Part shown: piece after piece, positions 1 through 6,388 of the stretch | How the letters are laid out: every line of letters starts with the position of its first letter | Position numbering within the stretch: position 1 is the stretch's first letter | Source of the DNA: Thermoleophilaceae bacterium | GTDB taxonomy: Bacteria; Actinomycetota; Thermoleophilia; Solirubrobacterales; Thermoleophilaceae | Direction: 5' to 3' | DNA: 10,051 bases | NCBI GenBank assembly: GCA_013696905.1 | Contig: JACCXP010000097.1 | Coordinates: 1-10,051, forward strand | Translations under genes and position numbers: made by a program | Notes under the pieces: model-generated | What the model was told of the DNA's origin: nothing | What the model saw: only the letters and a program-made list of their open reading frames with translations | The model's database searches: none

Positions 1-417
1 CCTGATGGGCGCCTGACGGCGCCTGGCCTCGCGCTGCGCCCGCCGGTTGCGCTGCTTGGCGTAACGCCGCCGCAGCGGCTTGCTGTTCGTCGCCTTCTCG
101 CTCTCGCTCGCCGACGCCGAGCGCTGCGCCCCGACCGGCGCCTGGCCGGCCGGTTCGGCCGGCTGGGGGCTCGACTGCGGCGCCACCTCCACGCTCGATC
201 CGCTCACCTCGACCACGACCGCGCCCGGCAGCCCCGGCACCGCGATCTGCTCGAGCGGCGTGCCCGCAGGCACGTCGACCTGCAGCTGCTGAGTGGCGCC
301 GTCGGGTGAGCGAACGGTCACTGTCAGGATCTCCGCGGACGCCGGCGTAACGAACAGCACGAGCAGGCCGACGAGCACGGCTGCGCCGAGTGACGACGGG
401 ACGAGCCGGCTTGGCAT
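1..417 (-). CDS. Secreted protein, N-terminal part (runs off left edge)
   Basis: An open frame of 139 codons starts at ATG 417-415 and is still open at position 1, so the C-terminus is missing. The N-terminus is a clear Sec signal peptide: a short region with one Arg, a hydrophobic core (about residues 10-25) and an Ala-Ser-Ala cleavage site (cut after about residue 28). Residues 29-77 alternate in a beta-strand manner (EILTVTVRSPDG, then LQVDVPAGTPLEQI). Residues 78-112 form a Pro/Ala/Ser/Glu linker. Residues 113-139 are strongly basic, with many Arg and Lys. A weak GAGG lies 11 nt before the ATG. It diverges from the tilS cluster. The product is exported and may bind an acidic surface such as wall polymer through the basic stretch; that is inference. 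The functional domain, perhaps a wall-active enzyme, would lie beyond the edge. I do not recognise a family. Confidence 0.72.
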   Translation of the reverse strand, partial: MPSRLVPSSLGAAVLVGLLVLFVTPASAEILTVTVRSPDGATQQLQVDVPAGTPLEQIAVPGLPGAVVVEVSGSSVEVAPQSSPQPAEPAGQAPVGAQRSASASESEKATNSKPLRRRYAKQRNRRAQREARRRQAPIR

Positions 418-467
418 GGGTCGGGTTGCCTCTTTCGTTGGAGCTGTGTGTGTGTGGCCCGAGCGCC

Positions 468-481
468 TCGCCAAGCGGCGA
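468..481. repeat. Short inverted repeat in the divergent intergenic region
   Basis: TCGCC (468-472) and GGCGA (477-481) are perfect complements around a 4-nt loop. The repeat lies in the putative leader of the minus-strand secreted-protein gene. Beside it is a (TG)6 dinucleotide run at 445-456. The stem is only 5 bp and may have no function. Apart from this and the candidate promoters, I see nothing else in 418-642. Confidence 0.35.
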
Positions 482-516
482 AAGCTAACGGAGCGCCGTC
501 ACGACTTGCTACGGAG

Positions 517-547
517 TTGTAATCGGAACACGGGGGGCGGAAGTCAA
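517..547 (-). promoter_or_regulatory. Possible sigma70-type promoter for the divergent secreted-protein gene
   Basis: Read on the minus strand, TTGACT (547-542) is a 5/6 match to the -35 box. With a 17-nt spacer, GATTAC (524-519) is a weak 3/6 -10 box. Transcription would begin near 512 and give a leader of about 95 nt before the ATG at 417. The -35 is good and the -10 is poor, so this is a candidate only. Confidence 0.35.
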
Positions 548-628
548 GTGCGCCTAAGTTCATTCGCGCCCCACCCAGTCTCATCCTGCACTCGAGCGTC
601 ACACCATGGGCCGCGTGCGGTGCTGCTG

Positions 629-634
629 TAGGCT
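629..634 (+). promoter_or_regulatory. -10 box of an apparent leaderless promoter (phasin-like gene/tilS)
   Basis: TAGGCT matches the actinobacterial -10 pattern TANNNT and ends 8 nt before the GTG start at 643. Transcription would begin at or within 1-2 nt of the start codon. No convincing Shine-Dalgarno sequence precedes the GTG, which fits leaderless translation. No clear -35 box is seen. Confidence 0.45.
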
Positions 635-642
635 CGAGCCGC

Positions 643-1083
643 GTGATCGACGACCCGCACGAGGAGAGCCTTGTCGATCGCCTCTCGCGACAGGGCGAGG
701 ACGCGCTCGGCAAGGTCGCCGAAGAGCTCGCCAAGAGCCCCGTCGTCGCCGCCGCGCTGGCGCACGCGCTCGACGCCCGCGACCGCGCCGCGCAGGCCCA
801 GGAGGCTGCGATGGGCGCGCTCGGGGTGCCGTCGGCGGCCGATCTCGAGCGCCTGACCCGTCGCGTGCGCTCGGTCTCGCAGCGCCTGGAGGGCATCGAG
901 GAGTCACTCGACCGGCTCGGCGGGCGCCTCGACGCCCTGGTCGAGTCAGACGCTCGCAGCGCGGGCCTCGAGGGGCGGCTCGACCAGATCGGCGCTGACC
1001 TCGCCGTCATCCTCGATCTCGTGAACCCGCGACAGGAACCGCCGCCCCGGGCGCAGGAGCGGCTGACCGTCTCCGAGCAGTAG
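643..1083 (+). CDS. Small coiled-coil protein, phasin-like
   Basis: A 146-residue soluble protein with no signal peptide or membrane segment. It is rich in Ala, Arg, Glu and Leu. An Ala-rich helical part (about residues 20-60) leads into ALGVPSAADLERLTRRVRSV, followed by a heptad-like helix with Leu/Ile at a/d positions (to about residue 125) and a Pro-rich tail. The pattern LGxPSxxDxxxLxxRV followed by a coiled coil resembles phasins of the PhaF/PhaI type, which coat polyhydroxyalkanoate granules. This is recalled similarity, not a search result, and a generic coiled-coil protein is the alternative. The GTG start at 643 is chosen because it follows a -10-like TAGGCT by 8 nt. The TAG stop directly abuts the tilS ATG with no gap, so the two genes are probably co-transcribed and translationally coupled. 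Confidence 0.7.
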   Translation: MIDDPHEESLVDRLSRQGEDALGKVAEELAKSPVVAAALAHALDARDRAAQAQEAAMGALGVPSAADLERLTRRVRSVSQRLEGIEESLDRLGGRLDALVESDARSAGLEGRLDQIGADLAVILDLVNPRQEPPPRAQERLTVSEQ

Positions 1084-2394
1084 ATGAGCGCCGAGCCCGA
1101 GCAGCGGGCGCTCGTGGCGGCACGCGCGAGCGGCCTGATCCGAGCGCAAGCTCCGCTGCTCGTGCTGCTCTCCGGCGGGGCCGACTCGATCTGCCTGCTC
1201 GACGTCTCGGTGCAGCTCGGGGCGCGGGCGACGGCGCTCCACGTCAACTACGGGCTGCGCGCGGAGTCGGCGGCAGACGAGGAGCACTGCCGGCGGCTCT
1301 GCGCACGGCTGGGACTCGAGCTGCTCGTGGAGCGGGTCGAGCTGCCCGCGCGGGGCAACCTGCAGGCCGAGGCGCGCGAAGCGCGCTACTCGCTCGCGGC
1401 CCGGCACGCCGCCGGCGACTACGCCGCCGGGCACACGCTCTCAGACCAGGCCGAGACCGTGCTCTACCGCCTCGCCACCTCGCCGGGGCGACGGGCACTG
1501 CTCGGCATGAGCCCGCGGCGGGGGCGTCTGGTACGGCCGCTGCTCGGCGCCTCGCGCTCCGACACGCGGGCCTGGTGTCGCTCGCGCGGGCTCGACTGGC
1601 GCGAGGACGAGTCGAATCGCGACGCACGGTTCGCGCGCGCGCGCGTGCGAGAGGAGATCCTCCCAGTGCTCCGACAGATCGCTCCCGCCGCCGAGCGCAC
1701 GATCGCCGACTCGAGTGCGCTGCTGCGCGACGAAGCCGAGCTGCTCGATGGCCTGGTCGACTCGACCCTTGCGCGCCTCGGTGGTCCGGCGGGGGTTCAG
1801 CGAGCGGAGCTCGAGCACGAGCCGCCGGCGCTTCGCCGCCTCGTCCTGCGCCGGATGGCGGAGACGGCGGCGGGCGCGAGTCGATCGCTTTCGCGGGCGG
1901 AGGCCGACGCGGTGCTCGAGCTCGGGCGCGCCGGCGGAAGCGCCGGCCTCGACCTCGGCGGCGGCCTGCGCGCCGTGGCGGAGTACGGCACGCTGCGCTT
2001 CTCGCTTACCCCGGACGAGCAGGAGACGCCCGAGCCGGTCGCGCTCGCGCTGCCGGGCACCGCCCGCTTCGGTGGCTGGATCGTCGAAGCTCGCTTCGGC
2101 CCCGGCGGCGAGGAGGAGCTCGCGGCCGAGGCGCTCGGACGCTCCGCGGTCGTGCGGGCGTGGCGCGCCGGCGACCGCATCCGCCCGCCCGGTCTCGGCG
2201 GCAGCAAGTCACTCCAGGACCTCTTCACCGACAGCAAGGTCCCGCGCGCGCTGCGGCGCATGCTGCCCGTGGTCGAGGCCGACGGAGAGATCGCATGGGT
2301 GGCCGGGGTGGCGGTCGGCGAGCGCTTCCGGGCGACCTCTCGGACCGAGCACGACGCGGTCGTGTCGCTGTCCGCGCGGCGGGCGCTCGACTGA
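1084..2394 (+). CDS. tilS: tRNA(Ile)-lysidine synthase TilS
   Basis: TilS uses ATP and lysine to convert cytidine 34 of tRNA(Ile2) to lysidine, so that the tRNA reads AUA and is charged with isoleucine. The 436-residue protein has the N-type ATP pyrophosphatase loop SGGADS at residues 30-35, the HVNYGLR motif from residue 53, and SDQAETVLYRL from residue 120, where most family members have DDQAET. Next come the RPLL segment and ESNRDARFARARVREEILP, characteristic of the catalytic core. The last 100 residues carry the TilS C-terminal domain (AGDRIRPPGLGGSKSLQDLF, then VPRALRRMLPVV and IAWVAGVAVGERFR). The length is typical of the long, full-domain form. The ATG follows the upstream stop directly with no clear ribosome-binding site, suggesting coupling. 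hpt follows after 36 nt, a common actinobacterial neighbour. Confidence 0.95.
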   Translation: MSAEPEQRALVAARASGLIRAQAPLLVLLSGGADSICLLDVSVQLGARATALHVNYGLRAESAADEEHCRRLCARLGLELLVERVELPARGNLQAEAREARYSLAARHAAGDYAAGHTLSDQAETVLYRLATSPGRRALLGMSPRRGRLVRPLLGASRSDTRAWCRSRGLDWREDESNRDARFARARVREEILPVLRQIAPAAERTIADSSALLRDEAELLDGLVDSTLARLGGPAGVQRAELEHEPPALRRLVLRRMAETAAGASRSLSRAEADAVLELGRAGGSAGLDLGGGLRAVAEYGTLRFSLTPDEQETPEPVALALPGTARFGGWIVEARFGPGGEEELAAEALGRSAVVRAWRAGDRIRPPGLGGSKSLQDLFTDSKVPRALRRMLPVVEADGEIAWVAGVAVGERFRATSRTEHDAVVSLSARRALD

Positions 2395-2418
2395 CGAGCG
2401 GGGCCCTCGCGGCTCTTC

Positions 2419-2424
2419 TACACT
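2419..2424 (+). promoter_or_regulatory. -10 box of an apparent leaderless promoter for hpt
   Basis: TACACT fits TANNNT and lies exactly 6 nt before the hpt ATG at 2431, so transcription would begin at or near the A of the start codon. There is no purine-rich ribosome-binding site in the 36-nt gap after tilS, which supports a leaderless mRNA start. No matching -35 box is visible. Confidence 0.5.
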
Positions 2425-2430
2425 GCGGCG

Positions 2431-2961
2431 ATGGTCGGCGCCCCGGTAGGCGACGTCCTCGTGGAGGCGGACGATCTCGCGCGGCGAGTGCAGGAGCTCG
2501 GCGAGCGGATCTCCGCCGATTACGAGGGTCGCGACCTCTTCCTGGTCGGAGTGTTGAAGGGAGCCGTCTTCTTCCTGGCCGACCTGATGCGCTGCCTGAC
2601 CGTCGCGTGCGAGCTCGACTTCATGGCCGTCTCCTCGTATGGATCGTCCACCGACTCCTCGGGCGTCGTGCGCATCCTCAAGGATCTCGACGCCTCGATC
2701 GAGGGCCGCGAGGTGCTGATCGTGGAGGACATCGTCGACTCGGGGCTGACGCTCTCCTACCTACTGCGGACGCTGCGCGCACGCGATCCCGCGTCGCTCG
2801 AGGTCTGTGCCCTGCTGACGAAGCCCGAGCGGCGCAAGGTGGACCTGCCGATCCGCTACGTGGGCTTCGAGATCCCGAACCGCTTCGCGATCGGATATGG
2901 CCTCGACCACGCCGAGCGCTACCGCAACCTGCCGTACGTGGCGGCGCTCGACGGGGCTTGA
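2431..2961 (+). CDS. hpt: Hypoxanthine phosphoribosyltransferase
   Basis: A purine-salvage enzyme that joins hypoxanthine or guanine to PRPP to form IMP or GMP, in the cytoplasm. The 176 residues match the usual bacterial Hpt length. [18 protein letters not shown] holds the LKG loop that binds pyrophosphate. [15 protein letters not shown] is the flexible active-site loop. [13 protein letters not shown] is the PRPP-binding signature, with the acidic pair E99-D100 and D103. The C-terminal [16 protein letters not shown] and YRNLPYV complete the base-binding region. The ATG at 2431 gives the expected N-terminus and follows a TACACT box by 6 nt. It lies between tilS and ftsH, the standard actinobacterial order. 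All key residues are present. Confidence 0.96.
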   Translation: MVGAPVGDVLVEADDLARRVQELGERISADYEGRDLFLVGVLKGAVFFLADLMRCLTVACELDFMAVSSYGSSTDSSGVVRILKDLDASIEGREVLIVEDIVDSGLTLSYLLRTLRARDPASLEVCALLTKPERRKVDLPIRYVGFEIPNRFAIGYGLDHAERYRNLPYVAALDGA

Positions 2962-2987
2962 CCACGCCTGGAGGCGGCCGGCCAACC

Positions 2988-3018
2988 TTTACGGGGTCTT
3001 CAGGTGCCTTGATAGCCT
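2988..3018 (+). promoter_or_regulatory. Possible promoter of ftsH
   Basis: The 112-nt gap between hpt and ftsH is among the larger gaps in the cluster and is locally more AT-rich. TTTACG (2988-2993, 4/6 match to -35) is followed after 17 nt by GATAGC (3011-3016, 3/6 match to -10), which overlaps TAGCCT (3013-3018), a TANNNT match. A transcript from here would have a leader of about 50 nt. The boxes are weak, so this is tentative. Confidence 0.35.
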
Positions 3019-3073
3019 CACTTTCTCGTCTCAAGGTCCGCGGGACCCGTACCGACAGAGCCGAGAGCGCACC

Positions 3074-5071
3074 ATGACCCGATTCTTCAAGAGCGCCGCC
3101 TTCCCGATCCTGATCGTCGTCGTGCTGGCGTTCTTCGTCCAGCGGCTGATCAGCCCGAACCAGCCTGAGCGGGTTCCGACCTACCCGGAGTTCCTCGCCC
3201 AGGTCGAGGCCGGCGACGTCAAGCGGCTCACGCTCAACACGAAGGACAACACGCTCGACGTCGAGCTCGCGACGCCACCCGGCGCCGACCAGCCCCGCAC
3301 GTACGAGACCGGCTACCTGCCGAACACCGAGCAGAACCTCATCAACACCCTGCGCGCGGAGCGGATCCCGTTCGAGATCAAGGGCACGGGCGGCGGCGGC
3401 TGGGTCTCGATCCTCACCTACGTGCTCCCGTTCGTGATCTTCCTGCTGTTCTGGCTCTTCATCATCAACCAGATGCAGGGCGGCGGCTCGAAGGTGATGT
3501 CGTTTGGGAAGTCGCGCGCCAAGCGGATGTCGGTCGACTCGCCGAAGATCACCTTCCGCGACGTGGCGGGCGTCGACGAGGCGGTCGAGGAGCTGCACGA
3601 GATCAAGGAGTTCCTCGAGAACCCGAAGAAGTTCCAGGCGCTCGGGGCGCGCATCCCCAAGGGGGTCCTCCTCTACGGTCCGCCGGGCACGGGCAAGACG
3701 CTGCTTGCGCGCGCGGTGGCCGGGGAGGCCGGCGTGCCCTTCTTCTCGATCTCGGGCTCCGACTTCGTCGAGATGTTCGTGGGCGTCGGTGCCTCGCGCG
3801 TGCGCGACCTGTTCGAGCAGGCGAAGCAGAATTCGCCCTGCATCATCTTCATGGACGAGATCGACGCCGTCGGGCGCCACCGCGGCGCCGGCATGGGCGG
3901 TGGTCACGACGAGCGCGAGCAGACGCTCAACCAGCTGCTGGTCGAGATGGACGGCTTCGAGATGAAGGACAACATCATCCTGATCGCGGCCACCAACCGG
4001 CCCGACATCCTCGATCCTGCGCTGCTGCGCCCCGGGCGCTTCGACCGCCAGATCGTGGTCGACCGCCCCGACCGCAAGGGGCGCGCGCACATCCTCGCCG
4101 TGCACACCCGCGGCAAGCCGCTGTCGAAGCACATCGACCTCGACAACCTCGCTGCCCAGACCCCCGGCTTCACCGGCGCCGACCTCTCCAACCTCGTCAA
4201 CGAGGCGGCGCTGCTGGCGGCGCGCCAGGGACTGCGCGAGATCGACCACCTGCAGCTCGAGGAGGGGATCATGCGGGTGATCGCGGGGCCCGAGAAGAAG
4301 ACGCGCGTTATGAGCGAGAAGGAGCGGCGGATCACCGCCTTCCACGAGATGGGCCACGCGATCGTCGCCCACTTCCTCGAGTTCACGGACCCCGTGCACA
4401 AGATCTCGGTGATCTCGCGCGGGCAGGCGCTCGGCTACACGATCTCGCTGCCGACCGAGGACAAGTTCCTCACCACGCGCGCCGAGTTGTCAGACACGAT
4501 GGCGATGACGCTCGGCGGCCGCGCCGCCGAGGAGATCGTCTTCCAGGAGATCACGACCGGCGCCTCCAACGACATCGAGAAGGTGACCGCGACCGCCAAG
4601 CAGATGGTGATGCGCTTCGGCATGTCCGAGAAGCTCGGCCCGCGCGTCTTCGGCCACGACCATGGCCAGCCCTTCCTTGGGCGTGAGTTCTCGTCGGAGC
4701 CCGACTACTCCGACGACGTCGCGCGCGAGATCGACGGCGAAATCCGTCGCGTCGTCGAGGAGGCCCACCAGGTCGCTCGCGAGATCCTCGCCAATCACCG
4801 CGATCAGCTCGACTACACGTCGGAGATCCTGCTGCGCCGCGAGACGATCGAGCGCGAGGAGTTCATCGCGCTGCTCGACGGCAAGCTCGAGCAGGACGTC
4901 TTCGGGCCCGAGGAGCCGGTCGTTCCCCAGCCCGAGCCGGAGCCCGAGCCCGAGCGACGCGAGCGCAAGCCGAGCCGCGAGGGCCCGCGTCCGCTGCCGC
5001 GACCCGGGCTCGCGGGTGGCACCGTCGACATGCGCGCCGACGAGCACACGCAGCGCCCGCAGCTCTCCTGA
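3074..5071 (+). CDS. ftsH: ATP-dependent zinc metalloprotease FtsH
   Basis: A membrane-bound hexameric AAA+ protease that extracts and degrades misfolded membrane proteins and some soluble regulators. The 665-residue product has transmembrane helices at about 8-26 and 110-133 around an extracytoplasmic domain. Next come the AAA module with Walker A GPPGTGKT (202-209), Walker B IIFMDEID (D261, E262) and the second region of homology with arginines R319 and R322. The peptidase domain has HEMGH (H424, E425, H428) and the third zinc ligand D500 in [11 protein letters not shown]. The tail (from about 610) is low-complexity with a Pro-Glu repeat. The ATG at 3074 is chosen because the basic residues and first membrane helix follow at once and GAGAG lies 6 nt upstream. 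The frame is open further upstream to 2897, but that part overlaps hpt. All catalytic residues are intact. Confidence 0.97.
   Translation: MTRFFKSAAFPILIVVVLAFFVQRLISPNQPERVPTYPEFLAQVEAGDVKRLTLNTKDNTLDVELATPPGADQPRTYETGYLPNTEQNLINTLRAERIPFEIKGTGGGGWVSILTYVLPFVIFLLFWLFIINQMQGGGSKVMSFGKSRAKRMSVDSPKITFRDVAGVDEAVEELHEIKEFLENPKKFQALGARIPKGVLLYGPPGTGKTLLARAVAGEAGVPFFSISGSDFVEMFVGVGASRVRDLFEQAKQNSPCIIFMDEIDAVGRHRGAGMGGGHDEREQTLNQLLVEMDGFEMKDNIILIAATNRPDILDPALLRPGRFDRQIVVDRPDRKGRAHILAVHTRGKPLSKHIDLDNLAAQTPGFTGADLSNLVNEAALLAARQGLREIDHLQLEEGIMRVIAGPEKKTRVMSEKERRITAFHEMGHAIVAHFLEFTDPVHKISVISRGQALGYTISLPTEDKFLTTRAELSDTMAMTLGGRAAEEIVFQEITTGASNDIEKVTATAKQMVMRFGMSEKLGPRVFGHDHGQPFLGREFSSEPDYSDDVAREIDGEIRRVVEEAHQVAREILANHRDQLDYTSEILLRRETIEREEFIALLDGKLEQDVFGPEEPVVPQPEPEPEPERRERKPSREGPRPLPRPGLAGGTVDMRADEHTQRPQLS
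4931..4954 (+). repeat. Short Pro-Glu coding repeat in the FtsH tail
   Basis: Four tandem Pro-Glu codon pairs (CCC/CCG followed by GAG) encode PEPEPEPE in the C-terminal tail of FtsH. It is a low-complexity, probably flexible acidic segment outside the conserved peptidase domain. Tails like this vary widely among FtsH proteins. Confidence 0.7.
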
Positions 5072-5112
5072 GCGAGCCCCTGAGCGGCATTCGCCGGCAC
5101 GGCTTCGCCGTC

Positions 5113-5922
5113 ATGGGCGTCGTCAACGTCACCCCGGACTCCTTCTCGGACGGCGGGAGCTTCTTCGCCACCGACGCCGCCGTCGCGCACGGCAGGCGGC
5201 TGGCGGGCGAGGGCGCCGATCAGCTCGACGTCGGCGGCGAGTCGACGCGGCCGGGCGCCGAGCCCGTCTCGCAGCAGGAGGAGCTGCGCCGCGTGCTCCC
5301 CGTAGTCGAGGCGCTCGCAGGCGACGTGTCGGCGGCGATCTCGATCGACACGACCAAGGCGGGCGTGGCTCGGGCGGCGCTTGCCGCTGGCGCGACGATC
5401 GTCAACGACGTCTCGGCCCTTCGCTTCGACCCGACGATGGTCGAGGTCGTGGCTGAGAGAGGAGCGGTGTGCTGCCTGATGCACATGCGCGGCGAGCCGC
5501 GAACGATGCAGGAGGAGCCGCGCTACGACGACGTCGTCGCGGAGGTCGAGGCCTTCCTCGAGCAGCGCCTCGCCTTTGCGGTCGCCGCTGGGATCGCGGA
5601 GAGCGACGTCTGGCTCGACCCCGGGATCGGCTTCGGCAAGACGCTCGAGCACAACCTCGAGCTGCTGCGCCGCCTCGACGAGATCGCCCGCATCGGCCGC
5701 CCGGTCGTAGTCGGCACTTCGCGCAAGTCCTTCCTCGGGCGCCTGACCGGCCGATCCGAGGGCGAGCGCGTGCCCGGCACGATCGCGACCAGCGTGCTCG
5801 CCTACGAGCGCGGCGCATCCGTCTTCCGCGTCCATGACGTCGCCGAGCTGCGCGATGCGCTCACCGTGGCCGCTGCTACGGTCGGCCGCGAGGCAGCGTG
5901 GACGAGCACGAAGAGTCGATAG
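5113..5922 (+). CDS. folP: Dihydropteroate synthase
   Basis: FolP condenses 6-hydroxymethyl-dihydropterin pyrophosphate with p-aminobenzoate to give dihydropteroate; it is the sulfonamide target. All signatures are visible in order: MGVVNVTPDSFSDGG, DVGGESTRPGA, SIDTTKAGVARAAL, IVNDVSAL, LMHMRGEPRTMQ, WLDPGIGFGKTLEHN and VVVGTSRKSFLGRLTG. From the ATG at 5113 it has 269 residues. That methionine is the one normally internal to the first beta strand, so the true N-terminus is probably 10-15 residues longer. The in-frame upstream peptide LSGIRRHGFAV would fit, but the only candidates there are CTG (5080 or 5068) or ATT (5089). CTG 5068 overlaps the ftsH stop as CTGA. The start is therefore uncertain while the function is not. 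folP overlaps folB by 25 nt, indicating one operon. Confidence 0.95.
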   Translation: MGVVNVTPDSFSDGGSFFATDAAVAHGRRLAGEGADQLDVGGESTRPGAEPVSQQEELRRVLPVVEALAGDVSAAISIDTTKAGVARAALAAGATIVNDVSALRFDPTMVEVVAERGAVCCLMHMRGEPRTMQEEPRYDDVVAEVEAFLEQRLAFAVAAGIAESDVWLDPGIGFGKTLEHNLELLRRLDEIARIGRPVVVGTSRKSFLGRLTGRSEGERVPGTIATSVLAYERGASVFRVHDVAELRDALTVAAATVGREAAWTSTKSR

Positions 5923-6320
5923 GCCCAGGCGACGAGGACGACGGGGAGTCGCCCGAGCCCGCTGTCGCGGTAGAGATCTCCGGCCTGTCGCTCTACACGC
6001 GCCACGGCGTCGGCGAGGCGGAGCGCGAGGTCGGCCAGCGGCTCGTCTTCGACCTCTCGTTCGAGCTCGACGAGTGTGACGCCACCGTCACCGACCGGCT
6101 CGAGGACACGATCGACTACGCGGACGTCTGCGAGCAGGTCGCGCTTGCCGCGCAGGAGCGCTCCTACCGCACGCTCGAGCGACTGTGCTCGGCGATCGCA
6201 GACAGGGTGATGGACCGCTACGGGGCCGGATCGGTGAGCGTCCGGGCGACCAAGCCGGAGCCGCCGATCCCCTTGCCCGTCGACGAGGTCTCGGTGGAGG
6301 TATGGAAGGAGCGCGGCTGA
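5898..6320 (+). CDS. folB: Dihydroneopterin aldolase
   Basis: FolB cleaves 7,8-dihydroneopterin to 6-hydroxymethyl-7,8-dihydropterin and glycolaldehyde, giving the substrate of FolK. The core matches well: ISGLSLYTRHGVGEAEREVGQ with the usual His-Gly and active-site glutamate region (H36, E40-E42), then TVTDRLEDTIDYADVCEQV, then RTLERLCSAIADRVM, and finally VRATKPEPPIP with the conserved lysine (K119). At 140 residues it is about 20 longer than usual. The excess is an acidic N-terminal extension (MDEHEESIGPGDEDDGESPE) before the first beta strand. The GTG at 5898 is the only credible start in frame; GAGG lies 4 nt upstream. The start lies inside the 3' end of folP, so coupled translation is likely. 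Confidence 0.94.
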   Translation: MDEHEESIGPGDEDDGESPEPAVAVEISGLSLYTRHGVGEAEREVGQRLVFDLSFELDECDATVTDRLEDTIDYADVCEQVALAAQERSYRTLERLCSAIADRVMDRYGAGSVSVRATKPEPPIPLPVDEVSVEVWKERG

Positions 6321-6357
6321 CGCCCGAAAAGAAGGGGCCACGCGGGCTCAGGCGAAC

Positions 6358-6383
6358 TTGACATAGCGAGGCGCGGGCCTCGC
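6358..6383. promoter_or_regulatory. TTGACA box with adjoining perfect dyad before the HD-GYP gene
   Basis: TTGACA (6358-6363) is an exact -35 consensus. Three nucleotides later GCGAGGC (6366-6372) and GCCTCGC (6377-6383) form a perfect 7-bp inverted repeat around a GCGG loop, ending 5 nt before the ATG at 6389. There is no good -10 at 17 nt (CGCGAT), no T-tract, and no ribosome-binding site. The dyad could be an operator, or an RNA hairpin over the ribosome-binding region. Which one it is cannot be decided from sequence. Confidence 0.4.
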
Positions 6384-6388
6384 GATTC

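Noticed and set aside
418..512. Possible riboswitch (cyclic-di-AMP type) in the leader of the secreted gene
   Set aside because: Such riboswitches precede wall-related genes in actinobacteria, so I looked for the conserved cores, but the leader is short and shows none of them.
324..1247. Minus-strand open frame spanning the divergent region and the phasin-like gene
   Set aside because: It overlaps the secreted-protein gene in another frame and crosses into tilS. Its translation is Ser/Arg-rich without motifs.
2395..2418. GC-rich palindromic bases after tilS as a terminator
   Set aside because: Pairing is short and interrupted, there is no T-tract, and hpt follows within 36 nt on the same strand.
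2958..2963. TTGACC as a -35 box for ftsH
   Set aside because: It overlaps the hpt stop codon, and GCCAAC at 17-nt spacing is not a -10. The later TTTACG/GATAGC pair is a better, though weak, candidate.
2897..3073. Upstream in-frame extension of ftsH
   Set aside because: It would overlap the end of hpt and add residues with no FtsH similarity before the membrane helix. ATG 3074 has GAGAG at good distance and gives the normal N-terminus.
1575..3077. A 500-codon plus-strand open frame overlapping tilS and hpt
   Set aside because: It is out of frame with both real genes, is Arg/Ala/Gly-rich, and matches nothing recognisable. It is a GC-driven shadow.
2678..4399. A 573-codon open frame on the minus strand
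   Set aside because: It lies antisense to hpt and ftsH, both of which have complete family motifs. High GC leaves few stop codons, so long antisense frames are expected, and its translation is low-complexity His/Leu/Asp/Arg-rich with no recognisable domain.
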